This document shows positions 45,646 through 55,402 of a DNA stretch of 64,000 bases, in pieces. The stretch is from Mesostigma viride (lineage: Eukaryota > Streptophyta > Mesostigmatophyceae > Mesostigmatales > Mesostigmataceae). The stretch lies in the NCBI GenBank assembly GCA_009746045.1, contig RPFO01000389.1, positions 27,501-91,500 on the forward strand, read 5' to 3'. Every line of letters starts with the position of its first letter. Position 1 is the stretch's first letter. The notes below the pieces were generated by a model. It was given only the letters and a program-made list of their open reading frames with translations, made no database searches and was not told the DNA's origin. Both the position numbers and the translations under genes were made by a program.

Positions 45646-45975
45646 ACGTAGACTTTTCGTGATAGACTCGGCATGGACATGTGCTACACTAGACGTGACG
45701 AGCTCACCCCCGGGCAGCCTCCTGGTTTGTCTGTAATATGGAGGCAGATGGTGCGCAAGGATAGATGGCAAGTAGTGATGAAGGAGACCACCCCCAAGCC
45801 TGTGGGGGCTCCGCGTGTGACCAAGTATGGCATTCATAGCGATTCGGGCCGCGGTGCCCACAACCCTGTAACTAGGACCTAGATAGCTTACACCATCCAT
45901 TCCATCCCATGTTCCCCTCCCACTGAGGACTTATGCTCACGTGACGCCGTCACGTGTTAATTAATTAATTAATGA
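45646..45975 (+). mobile_element. short 5'-truncated LINE insertion with 12-bp TSD
   Basis: Flanked by atgccccaacca at 45634-45645 and 45976-45987. Holds only the last 70 codons (RDRLGMDMCYTRRD onward), the 3' UTR with its cacgtgacg palindrome and a ttaattaatt tail. Near-identical to 17082-17400. Confidence 0.88.
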
Positions 45976-45994
45976 ATGCCCCAACCATATAGTC

Positions 45995-46044
45995 TATTAA
46001 TTAACTAATAGACACGTGACTGCGTCACGTGAGCATAAGTCCTC
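45995..46044 (-). mobile_element. about 50-bp LINE 3'-UTR insertion with TSD
   Basis: tattaattaactaatagac followed by acgtgactgcgtcacgtgag is the reverse complement of the last bases of the LINE 3' UTR. The direct repeat catatagtc flanks it (45986-45994 and 46044-46052). It forms an inverted pair with the 3' end of the insertion just before it. Confidence 0.75.
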
Positions 46045-46053
46045 ATATAGTCA

Positions 46054-46500
46054 CTAGAGGGGGATATGATCCTCATCTGAGCTGTCCTCCACTGTCATGG
46101 CAGACAAGGCGGTAGTGTAGCGGCCATCCTCAGGGGCAATAACCTTCACGGTCCTGCAGACTTCTACCCTGGCTAGCAATGGGCCGCGGGGCCCGTGGGG
46201 AGAAAACAGTCCAGCATGCCCCTCAAAAAGGTGCTTATCGCAGACAGCAGCCCATTTCTCCTTGTCTATCATGCGGGCGTACAGTCTGATACGGTCCCAG
46301 AAGCCCTGCATCCTCAAGCAGTTGTATCGCATAGGTCCGGGTCGCGCCGCGTCGGTGCGGGGCGCGCGCAAGTTTACCAGTGCATGGGTTGCGATGGGAC
46401 AAGGGGACCCTGCCATAGGAGGAGGTGTCTACCTGGTTGGCCAGTCCTAAGCCCGCCCGCAGGGCTCACATCCTTAGTCACCTGGTCTGTGTGGGAAAAA
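46054..46500 (-). pseudogene. diverged LINE RT C-terminal remnant
   Basis: Read from 46500: SHTDQVTKDVSPAGGLRTGQ, then a frame change and GFWDRIRLYARMIDKEKW, an acidic end EDSSDEDHIPL and a stop. HTDQVT...GQPGRH lines up with HLARTDQVD...QPARYV of the other LINE copies, but the rest has diverged. Confidence 0.5.
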
Positions 46501-46614
46501 AATTTTAAATTAAATTATGACATGTCTCCGTTGGGAGATCATGTAGCACATATTCCCTTGCTGGATGGAGGTGGGCGAAGCCGCGAAACCGAACTAAGCT
46601 AACTCTAAGCTAAT

Positions 46615-47715
46615 CTAGAAAACCCTAACTATGCTACTCAGCAAAGCGCCCCTTCCTTTTGTGGGGAGGGGGCTTGCCCACTGAGGGGCTGGCGTGTGAG
46701 CCTGGACAACCGTCTTCCACCTCTTCTTTTTCTGCATAGCAGTCCAAGCAAGAGAGAGGGAGGGAATGCAGTGTTCAAACTTAGCTGGGACCACTTGGGC
46801 GGCCAGCAACTGCTGTGTATAGGTCATGGCAGGTTTACCCATCTTTCTAGGAATGTTCTTGGGGCCAGGCCAGGTCAGGATATGCCGCCCTGGTTGGCCA
46901 AGCCGCTGGGGGCCAGCCAGACCGAGGTCGGTGTCTACCTGACTGGTGCGAGCAAGATGTCCTACGAATGCTATCCTACGCTGCCTAATCTTGTCCGATA
47001 TGCAAGGCATACCCTGATACAAAGACTCTAAAGACCTATGTGTGGAAAACCGGACGTTCAGGGACTGTCGGAGCATCCGAGTAACCGTGCCGTTCAGCCG
47101 TGTGGCCAGCGTATCCGCGTGAGCGTCCATGCCTCGGCGCCATAAGTGAGCACCAGGACCTTGAAGAGCATGCGCTTGCGGTGCTCGCCCGGGTCCTTCG
47201 AGTGCCAGTAGGGGTTGAGCGAATGAAGCCTAGCCCAGGCCAGGCCGATGCGTATGTCCACATTGTCGGTGGTGTCGGGGAGCATGCTCCCCAGCAGTTT
47301 GAAGCGATCACGGAACTCGACCTCCTTCCCGTCGAGCAGCCGGGGCTTCAGCGGGGAACTGGTAGCCCCAATCATGACCATCGCCTGAGTTTTGACACTA
47401 ATCTCCAACCCCACCGCCCGCGCCTTCAAGCCCAGACAGTCCAGCCAGGTCTGAATGTGCTCGGGGCGCCCGATGAGGGTGGTATCATCCGCATAAATCA
47501 GGTCGGACAGGCGGTAGCCGGGGTCAACGCCACTGTGTTCGCGCTCGTAAAGGATGTCCAAGCCGGGCTTGAACCCCTTAAGAGCGGCAAAGCACGCACG
47601 TGCCTGGCGGCTGGCGCATGGCGTGATCCACGACAATAATGAACAGATATGGGGACAGGACACAATCTTGCCACACCCCGTGGTGAAGGTGGGGTGGTGC
47701 CTTCCGCACTCTAGA
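46615..47715 (-). pseudogene. non-LTR reverse transcriptase, C-terminal half
   Basis: From 47715: GVWQDCVLSPYLF (the QG-x-x-LSP-x-LF motif with D for G), YRLSDLIYADDTTLIGRPEH with YADD at 47484-47495, KTQAMVMIGATS, a DVDIRIGLAWARLHSLNPYW stretch and VLVLTYGAEAWTLTRI. A frame change near 47095 leads to the last part (47130-46615): IRQRRIAFVGHLARTSQVD and GRHILTWPGPKNIPRKM. Same domain order as the LINE copies at 16.6 and 45 kb but a distinct subfamily. The catalytic box is intact; the frame change and missing N-terminus make it dead. Confidence 0.85.
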
Positions 47716-47904
47716 GAGATTCTTGCCCCCCAAAATGGCTGACGGCGGTATATGGCTGACGGCGGAGTTCAGATCTTTTGCATCTGAGCCCCAAATTCGG
47801 TCAGACTACTTGCATTCGATGCGCTTTTTTGAGACGCACACGCCAGTATAATCGGTTACGGCTGAAACGCAATATTGCCAAAGTTACGCACGTGACAAGC
47901 AGCT

Positions 47905-49153
47905 ATGACGACCCCAAAAGCAGAAAGGGGTTTGGAAAAGGAGCTTTCCGGCTCCCAGCCCAACCCACTCGCCATCGTCCTTGCCCAGCCGGCTGGGCTC
48001 GCAAATCCATCGCCAGCAAACCCATCGCCAAGCGCCTCGCCTGAGCCCAAGAAACCTGCCACGAACACAAATGACGCAAATACCTACCTGATTACGACCG
48101 CCTTTTTTCTTTTCAGCACTGGCTGGAGCTGTCCACAGAAGAATGCGCCGAAATAGTGCGTTTCTTGGCACAGGAACGCAAGCTCCATGGGGCCACAGAG
48201 CCCATCCCCGACGAGAACCTGGAGGGGTTCTTTACCAGGGGAGACCTCCACCGCCTCGCCATCCTGTGCAGCTTCTACCAGCTACCTATGGCCAAAATCG
48301 CCGCCAAGATCCGCGCCCCAGCCCAGCCTGCGCGGCCGACGACAGCCACATCGGCTTCCTCCCTCTGCAAGGAAGACATCCGAGCAGTGCTGGAGGAGCA
48401 CGTGACCTGGCCGTTGGCCGAGAAGCTGACCTCGCTGAACACGACGCTCAACACAGTGGAGGCCCGGGTCTCCAATGTGGAAACCAAGGTCGTCCACAAG
48501 CTCCAACCCCAGTTCACGGCGCTGCACACCGCGGCGCAGGCATCTGAAACGCACGCTGCACTTGTCTCTCGCCTCAACCAGGTGGAGGGCAAGTGCGGCG
48601 TGCTCATGAAGAAGCTTGAAGCCATCACCGCTCACACCGAGGCCCTGGCCTCACAGGTCCCAAAGATAGCGGAGCAGACGGCCACCATCGCATCCCAGCC
48701 ACCCCGGCTGGATGCTGGCGACCTCCCGCCCCTCTCTTATGCGGACCTGCTGCGGTCAGCGACGGCCTCCACCACCGACGCCATCGCCACGAAGCTCCAG
48801 GAGCTGGAGGACCACCGCCAGGCCAACCAACGGGAGGCCACCGACCGCGCCCGCCGCGAGTGCCGAGTGGTGCTGCACCGTTTCCCCCAGAAGCCAGGTG
48901 AGACGTCAACCTCCCTTGCCGACGAGCTCAAGGACCAGCTCCTTACCCTCATGGGCCTGGTAGGTGAGGTAGAACTGCGTGGGTGTCACCGCCTTCCCCA
49001 CTCACGGGACAAGGCGGCTCCCGGCCCATGCACCAGTTCTGCTCACCTTCCCCTCCTGTGAGGACAAGCAGCGGTTCCTCTCTCATCGCAAGCGGTTGCA
49101 CGACCTCACCTGGACGCTGGACGACGACCTGACCCCCGCTCAGCAGCAGCAGC
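47905..49153 (+). pseudogene. LINE ORF1 protein (coiled coil and RNA-binding region), truncated
   Basis: A first segment (47905-48080) is Pro/Ala/Ser-rich. After a pyrimidine run ending cttttcag (48117) the frame reads HWLELSTEECAEIVRFLAQE and stays open to 49061. Residues from 48380-48700 form a heptad-like coiled coil (EKLTSLNTTLNTVEARVSNV, QVPKIAEQTATIASQP). Then ECRVVLHRFPQKPGETSTSL and ELRGCHRLPH, and in the next frame (from about 48985) APVLLTFPSCEDKQRFLSHR. This order of coiled coil, an RRM-like fold and a basic C-terminus is that of LINE ORF1, an RNA chaperone that coats element RNA. It is cut at 49153 by the LTR insertion. The pyrimidine-AG could be a splice acceptor; no matching donor is clear. 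Confidence 0.7.
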
Positions 49154-49792
49154 ATTTGCACAGCAACTCGTCAGCAGAGCTTGTGAGCTCCTGGTCTTGC
49201 TGGCTGGAATGACCCTAGGCTGCTGGCTAGCAACCTTTATCCTCACACCAGGCCTACGACCCTCGATAGGCTCGCCACTCGTCGTGACGACCAAGGTTCG
49301 TGTGTGAAGACGCTCGTTGCCTCGTTGAGCCTCGAGCTATATGCAACCTCGATCGTTCCATCCTTGTTCCTCGGTCATGAGCAACGCTGTGCAACGCTAT
49401 ACTTTGCCAGAGCCTCGTATCGCTGCCCTGCATCCTTGTTGCCGGCAGCACACAGGAAACCTCTGGCTATCCTGTGTCTAGGACAGCACAGGACCTGCCA
49501 CAGTTCTGCATGGACTTACATCCTTGCAGACCTGCTGGCTGGCTACTGGCTTCTACTAGCCACAGGACCGTTGCGTCCTCAGTGCACTGTGTCCCAGTCA
49601 CGTGATGGTTCAGGCTAAGCCTGTGCAGGCACTGCCTGCCACGTGTCCTGTCCACTATGCCCTGAGAGTGCACCGCCCCCGCCCGCCGGTCGGCAGTACT
49701 TCGGGACCTGATATCTCATCTAGTCCCTCGTCTGTTCTAGGCGGTTGACATGGCGTTGGAAGGGTCTCCTCAACCTGCATCCATCTAGCACA
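49154..49792 (+). repeat. LTR with primer-binding site, left arm of inverted pair
   Basis: From atttgcacagcaactcgtc to catctagcaca; the reverse complement lies at 51185-51812. One base after the end comes TGGTGCCCCAG (49794-49804), which begins with TGG as do tRNA-primed binding sites, so I orient this LTR to the plus strand. It interrupts LINE ORF1. Confidence 0.7.
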
Positions 49793-49804
49793 TTGGTGCC
49801 CCAG

Positions 49805-50755
49805 TATGCTAACTCCAACCCTTTCTTGTTTTGGAGCTTGGACCAGCCTGAGAACCTATCAGCCACTGTCCCCACAAGCCTTCAGACATCTGATCCCTCC
49901 CAGAGACCAGACCTGCCTTTTCTTTTGGAACCTGAGGTGCCTCTGGTAGCTAGGCCTGCTCATTGGTTCAAAGGTTGCCCTCTGACCCACATGACATCCC
50001 AACCCTTTCTTTGGGAACCTGGTGTAGATTAAAGTTAGGTCTTCACTTAGTCAGAGGAGTTTGGATAGAGGAGTCCATGAACGTACTATTGTGAGTTTCT
50101 CGTCATCCAGTTATCACAGGCGCCCGTTCATATGGCGCCCGCCACGGAGCCTCCCTTATCTTTTAAATCCTTCCCAAGACTGAGAGAGCCCTGACAAATG
50201 TTAGCCAACACATGGGGAGCCCATGTCCTCACTGCATGAGGGATAAACTCGGGATTCACACATGCCAGGCTGAGGTCAGCTGGGGAATCGAACCCCACCC
50301 CATATCCTCCAGGTTTGGATCAGATCCTGGAACTGAACATTACAGACAACATGACATGACAGTGACATGATTATGGTTTATTAGATAAAGAAGTATAACC
50401 CAAAGTGAGGCCCCTGGCAACCACGTTCAACATGGTCACACAACCAGGGTTTTATTAGCATGCAACAGGTTGGTTACAGAGAATATATACAAATGTACAG
50501 CAACCTGTTAGAGCCAACACTTGGGCTGCCCTTGCAGGGTCCATTCCATGAAGACCCAAGGCCCATTACAAAGTCCTTAAGACTCTTCTGCAGCCCCATG
50601 ACAGGGCCAGGCGAAATTCTCAGCCAGGGGAGTGACTCCACCCTGACCCCTGTCCAGCAGAGCGTGTCTGAACTCTGAAGGACCTGCTGTCAGCCAACAC
50701 TTGGCTGCCCAGCTCACTGGGATGCCTCCCACCTAGAGCAAGGCTGTTTGGTCTA
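49805..50755. other. leader of the LTR element, no recognised gene
   Basis: A 95-codon frame (49745-50032) overlaps the primer-binding site and has no motif. The remainder is Pro/Ser-coding-like but broken. 50440-50755 is the 3' flank of the RNase H fragment that follows on the minus strand. Confidence 0.35.
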
Positions 50756-51162
50756 CTATGGCTCTCCCCCCTTGGAAGCCATGAGCCCACGGAGCAGAGG
50801 GTACTGCAGCTCAGCCTTCTCCTCCAGCTTGGTGAGAGCATCTGCAGGGTTGTCCACGCCAGCCACATGTTCAATGTTAGCTAAGCAAGACATTTCCTTG
50901 AGCAACAAATAATCAAGGTCCCTGCTCCTGGCCAGCTGCCTGTGCACAAACTGCACCATGCCCATGCTGTCAGTTCTTACCAGTGTGTGCATCTGCAACC
51001 GACAGGAAGCCACTTGACATAGCTGGTAAAATAGCTCCCTTGGGTTAGTAAAATGCAGTATGAAGCCCTTCACAGATTGCCCTGCACTCAGCAATGTCAC
51101 TGCTGGGAGTTACCCTGTTTTGCAACCGACTGTACCAGCAGACCAGAGAGGACTGTTCTTGC
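50756..51162 (-). pseudogene. copia RNase H C-terminal fragment
   Basis: LFYQLCQVASCRLQMHTLVR, then MGMVQFVHRQLARSRDLDYL and HVAGVDNPADALTKLEEKAE: the last third of a copia RNase H. It begins at a sharp junction with the inverted LTR (gttcttgca joined to gttagcatattgg at 51162/51163). The same sequence with differences occurs at 59.4-59.6 kb. Confidence 0.85.
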
Positions 51163-51812
51163 AGTTAGCATATTGGGGCACCAATGTGCTAGATGGATGC
51201 AGGTTGAGGAGACCTTTCCAACGCCGTGTCAACCGCCTAGAACAGACAAGGGACTAGATGAGATATCAGGTCCCGAAGTGCTGCCGACCGCCGGGCGAGG
51301 GCGGTGCACTCTCAGGGCATAGTGGACAGGACTCGTGGCAGGCCGTGCCTGCACAGGCTTAGCCTGGACTCTCACGTGACTGGGACACAGTGTACTGAGG
51401 ACGCAACGGTCCTGTGGCTAGTAGAAGCCAGTGGCCAGCCAGCAGGTCTGCAAGGATGTAAGTCCATGCAGGACTGTGGCAGGTCCTGTGCTGTCCTAGA
51501 CACAGGATAGCCAGAGATTCCTGTATGCTGCCTGCAACAAGGATGCAGGGCAGCGATACGAGGCTCTGGCAATGTAGCGTTGCCCAGCGTTGCTCATGAC
51601 CGAGGAACAAGGATGGAACGAGGTTGCATATAGCTCGAGGCTCAACGAGGCAACGAGCGTCTTCACACACGAACCTTGGTCGTCACGACGAGTGGCGAGC
51701 CTATCGAGGGTCGTAGGCCTGGTGTGAGGATAAAGGTTGCTAGCCAGCAGCCTAGGGTCATTCCAGCCGGCAAGGACCAGGAGCTCACAAGCTCTGCTGA
51801 CGAGTTGCTGCG
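51163..51812 (-). repeat. LTR with primer-binding site, right arm of inverted pair
   Basis: Reverse complement of 49154-49815. The primer-binding-site complement (51173-51183) and a few leader bases are included before the junction with RNase H. Arms are about 650 bp and match closely. Confidence 0.75.
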
Positions 51813-51841
51813 CAAATCGTACTATTGCTTCCAAGCGCTTT

Positions 51842-52978
51842 CATGTCTGGTTCATCGTCAAGCAGCCACGGTGCTGGTGAGGCGAACGAGCAGAGAGACG
51901 CGCAAGCGTTTTTCCCCTACCGTAACCAAGCAAACGCTCCAACATTCGTGCAAGCGGCCTACGTAGCGAGGCACTTGGCAGAAGAGGGGTGGGTGGCGGT
52001 GAGTGGGGGAGGCAGCAGGCCAGCGGCGGCGGACCCGATTATACAACGGGCTCGCGTCGTGATTTCTCCAGGTGAGACGGGGCGAGTGGCGGTGGAAGAG
52101 TTGGTGCGCATTCGTGACGCGCTAGCTGAAACTGCTAATCGTGTGGAGGTCGCTATCAGGGCGCCCATATCACGCTAGCCGGTCTCGACCTAGCCAGGGA
52201 GGCGCTTAGCCAGATCGTGGCAACAGCGCTCGGCAGCACCAGACTGTTCAACCACTGGGTGGCGACAGCAGTGCTAGGAGAGGGGGTACCAGACGCCGAC
52301 ATCATCCGGAACGCGCGTGCTCGGGAGGCGGTGAATCCTTGGAGCACGGCGGAGGTATTTGCCCAAACCATTGAGAATCTTGTTGCTGTCCTTTTGCAAG
52401 AGTCGAGAGGGTACGCAGACAGGTTCTTTATTACCACGCAGCCTTTCGGAGTGTACTCCAGGCTTGATACACCGAGGCCGGAAACCACCACTGCGTGGGG
52501 TCCGGAGGTGGAGATTGTCGCGGGGTCGAGAAGACGCCTGAAGACGTCCATTTTGAGTGGACTGACAAGCCAGAGGGCTCCGTCAAGCGCTCAGCCCAGC
52601 AGATAAACGAGGGCGACGGCACTACAGACCTACGAGGAGAGGCAGAGAGCTGATCTGCATATCCCTCGTGAGGTGACTCACGAGTACGATCGTTACGGCC
52701 GAGGCGAGCAGAACGAGCTTGTCGGCGGCGGTAAGCGGTGGGTACGCGATCTTGCTTGGCATCGCAACCCAGGTGAGACACAACATCCAGTCGAACGCAA
52801 GGAAGACGGGCGACCTGTGACCTGCGTGCTGGGAGAGTTTAACCCAGACCTCCAGATTGTCGCAGAGGCAGCAGCAGCCACACCGGTTGCTGAGGGTGTT
52901 GAGCAGCGTCCAGACCGTGAGGAGGGGCAGGCGAGTGCAAGCCAGGAGGCGGCCTCGTCTGGAGTAAGTGCGTGAGCC
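51842..52978 (+). pseudogene. unassigned ORF upstream of copia gag, frameshifted
   Basis: ATG 51842 opens SGSSSSSHGAGEANEQRDAQ, FVQAAYVARHLAEEGWVAV and a helical segment ending near 52160. After a one-base change it continues ITLAGLDLAREALSQIVATA, LFNHWVATAVLGEGVPDADI and FFITTQPFGVYSRLDTPRPE. After two more changes (near 52540 and 52620) it gives YEERQRADLHIPREVTHEYD and ends in an Ala/Glu-rich tail at 52978. The pieces read like one protein of about 375 residues. I recognise no family. It lies just before gag on the same strand, so it may be an extra N-terminal ORF of the copia element or an unrelated fragment. Confidence 0.45.
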
Positions 52979-53029
52979 TGAGTGGGTTCCAGCAGCCATA
53001 TCTGCGTGTGTTGTCTGTGGTATTTTATA

Positions 53030-54374
53030 ATGCTTCGTAACACGCGCGGGAGCGGCAGCGGGAGCGGGGCGGGGCGGGGATGGCGGGGTGAGGCAAGGGC
53101 AGACACGGGAGGCCCCGCCAACGTCGTGCCAGAGGGACAGGCAATCCCAACGGCAGAGGGCGTCAATGGCAGGAGGGCATCCAACCGGAAGAGGAAAGAG
53201 GTGGCACAAGGGGAGGAGCGTGCAGGGTGGCCAACCGACGGCGTGGTGCTGACGGGGGAGGGCCAGAATGATGCTGAACGTCAAGCACCTGGTAAGAGAC
53301 CATGTGTGCCTGTCTGGTGTTCCTGCAGCTAGTGTTCCTGCGCCATTAGCACCAGTAGGAGCTGCTGTCATTGGCAGTGACCCTCGTGCTTTGCCTGGGA
53401 CTAGACCTCATATGAGTGCTGTGGCTGTGATGAATGGCCAGAAGCCTCTCAAGCCTCCTGTGGGACAGGAAGAGCTAGACAAGTGGTTGGAGGATATGGA
53501 GCTAGTTTCATGCTCTGTAGATCCCACTGTCAACCTTGTGCAGGTATTCCACACATCCACGACTAATAGGGATTCCAGTGAGCGTGTGAGGGACAAGGCT
53601 AGGCAAGCTGTCAAGGACAAGCTGACTTGGTCTCAGTTCCTAGAGGGCCTACGTCAGGAGTTCTCTGATAAGGTACTCAACCTCACTAATCACTATAAGC
53701 TCAGCTATGATACCTTTGAGATCAAGGGCACAATAGCTGAGGAGCTGCAGCGGCTCACACGCATCAGGGAGAAGGGGGCCAAGCATGGCTTCAATCTGAC
53801 TGATAGAGCAGTGGCAGATTACTTCCTGGATCGCATGGGGCTGAGTGTGGATGGGAGAAATGCAGCTAGGATGTTTGCTGATCAGACAGATGGGACGTGG
53901 CCAGCCTTGCAAAAGGTTATTTTCAATATCCGTCCATCTGACAATGCTGCTTGCAAGGCAATCCAGGTGACTGGTGCCCCTTCAGCCTCCGCTCATCAGG
54001 TCCATGGTGACGCCCCTGGGCAGGGTGCTCAGGGAGAAACCAGACCTAGTAGGCGTCAGAGGGCTAACAGGCGCAGGCAGAATGGTAACCAGGGTGGCAA
54101 GGGCCAGCAGCAGGGATCCAAAGGCAAGGGTCAGCAGCAGGCTGGTGGTCACCAGGGTGGTCAGCAGAACAAGGGTGGCCAAGGGCAAGGCAAGAGCCAG
54201 GGCCAGGGCACCCAGGCCAGTCAGAGCAGCCAGAACCAGGGTGGCCTGAAGAAGGCTGCTGCTGGGAAGGATGACAAATGCTTTGGATGTGGCAGGACGG
54301 GTCATTGGCGACGTGACTGCCCAGACCAGGCCAAGTCTGCTGGAGCAGGCTCTGGCCAGGTGGGTAAGCCATGA
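53030..54374 (+). pseudogene. gag: copia Gag with CCHC zinc knuckle
   Basis: ATG 53030 starts a Gly/Arg-rich N-terminus (LRNTRGSGSGSGAGRGW). Near 53290-53330 the frame changes to the one open from 53268 to 54374. That holds a gag domain (QEELDKWLEDMELVSCSVDP, KLTWSQFLEGLRQEFSDKVL, YDTFEIKGTIAEELQRLTRI), then a long Gln/Gly/Lys/Arg-rich linker (54000-54260) and CFGCGRTGHWRRDC (about 54281-54322), a canonical C-x2-C-x4-H-x4-C knuckle. It builds particles and binds RNA. The main frame could itself start at an internal ATG (53413), so Gag may be intact. Confidence 0.85.
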
Positions 54375-54379
54375 CTTGA

Positions 54380-55402
54380 GTGTTGTCCCCTGTAAATAGT
54401 CAATCACCCCTAGTGGGACGAACAGTTGTACATAGTAATGGGGGTGTCCCTCTTGTGCAGCAGCAAGGGGTTGGGAATGATGAGGTGCTTCCACTCAATG
54501 ATTGCAATAACGCTGCTGCAGCAGTGGAATTCCCTGTGCCTGTGGCAGGTGCAGGGTCTCCAGTTGTTGGGGTTGACTCTGGGAGTCAAGCCGCCAGACT
54601 GGAAGGACCTGCAGCTTCTGTGGGAACCGGGGCTGGCTCTGGGAGCCGAGCTACCTTGGAGGAGGTCCCTGGAGCAAGAGAACAGCAGGTGGGTCGTGCT
54701 ATCCCAAGCACACAGTCTTTGTCACGTTCCTCTCTGTGCAGCCAAGCTGACAGGGGGTTGAGCTATGCTCAGGCTGGAAACACTCTACACCATATCTTTG
54801 GCCACTCTAAGCAGGCAGAGATGTTTGCTTGGAAGATAATTTGGCAAGGAGCCTTTGCTTGAGGCCTGCAGTGCAGCTGCTCAGAATTGTGTCTGTCAGG
54901 AGAATGCTGTTCGCCTCCCACAGTCCCATGCCAGAGAACCTGCTAGAGAGCGGGGGGATATCCAGGTGGACATCCAACACATCAGAGGCATGTATCTGTT
55001 GGTGGGGGTGGATAGGTTTAGCAGATATAGGTTGCTGACCATTCTACCTGGAATGCAGGAGCATCAGCTGTTGATGGGTCTCCAGTCTTTGTTGCCAGGC
55101 TTTGGGGTGTACACCAAGGTGCAAGCTGACTTGGAGTTTGACTGCTTGATCAAGCTGGCTGACCAGCTTCCTTGCAAGTTGGTAGTGGTCCCTAGGGAAT
55201 GCCATGGGCAGCAGGGAGCTGTAGAGAGATCTATACGTGAAGTAAAAACAGTGGTGCTAGCAGCTAGGAGTGTGCCTGTTGTGGCATCAGCTCTAGAGCG
55301 AGCCGCTTGGTGTAAGGGGATTGAGGAGCAGCTTAACCACAGGGTAACCTATTACTATGGCGGTGTGGCAGTCTCTCCCCTGGCATTGCAGTTTGGTATG
55401 CT
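54380..55402 (+). pseudogene. copia protease remnant and integrase, split by an LTR array
   Basis: The frame from 54380 has VVGVDSGSQAARL, a possible retropepsin D-S-G loop, and later NTLHHIFGHSKQAEMF, the His half of the pre-integrase zinc finger. After a frame change near 54850 come the Cys half (NCVCQE) and the integrase core: DIQVDIQHIRGMYLLVGVDR (first Asp), KVQADLEFD (second Asp) and HGQQGAVERSIREVK (Glu). The frame is interrupted at LALQFGML (55402) by a TGTCAG LTR. It resumes beyond the array at 59201 with SQDVVAACLKKADRVFSRLR. Integrase inserts element cDNA. Confidence 0.85.

Noticed and set aside
45037-45975. Twin-priming inversion of a single LINE insertion
   Set aside because: Both oppositely oriented pieces contain the same 3' coding segment and tail, and one has its own 12-bp TSD. 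They are separate insertions, not two halves of one.
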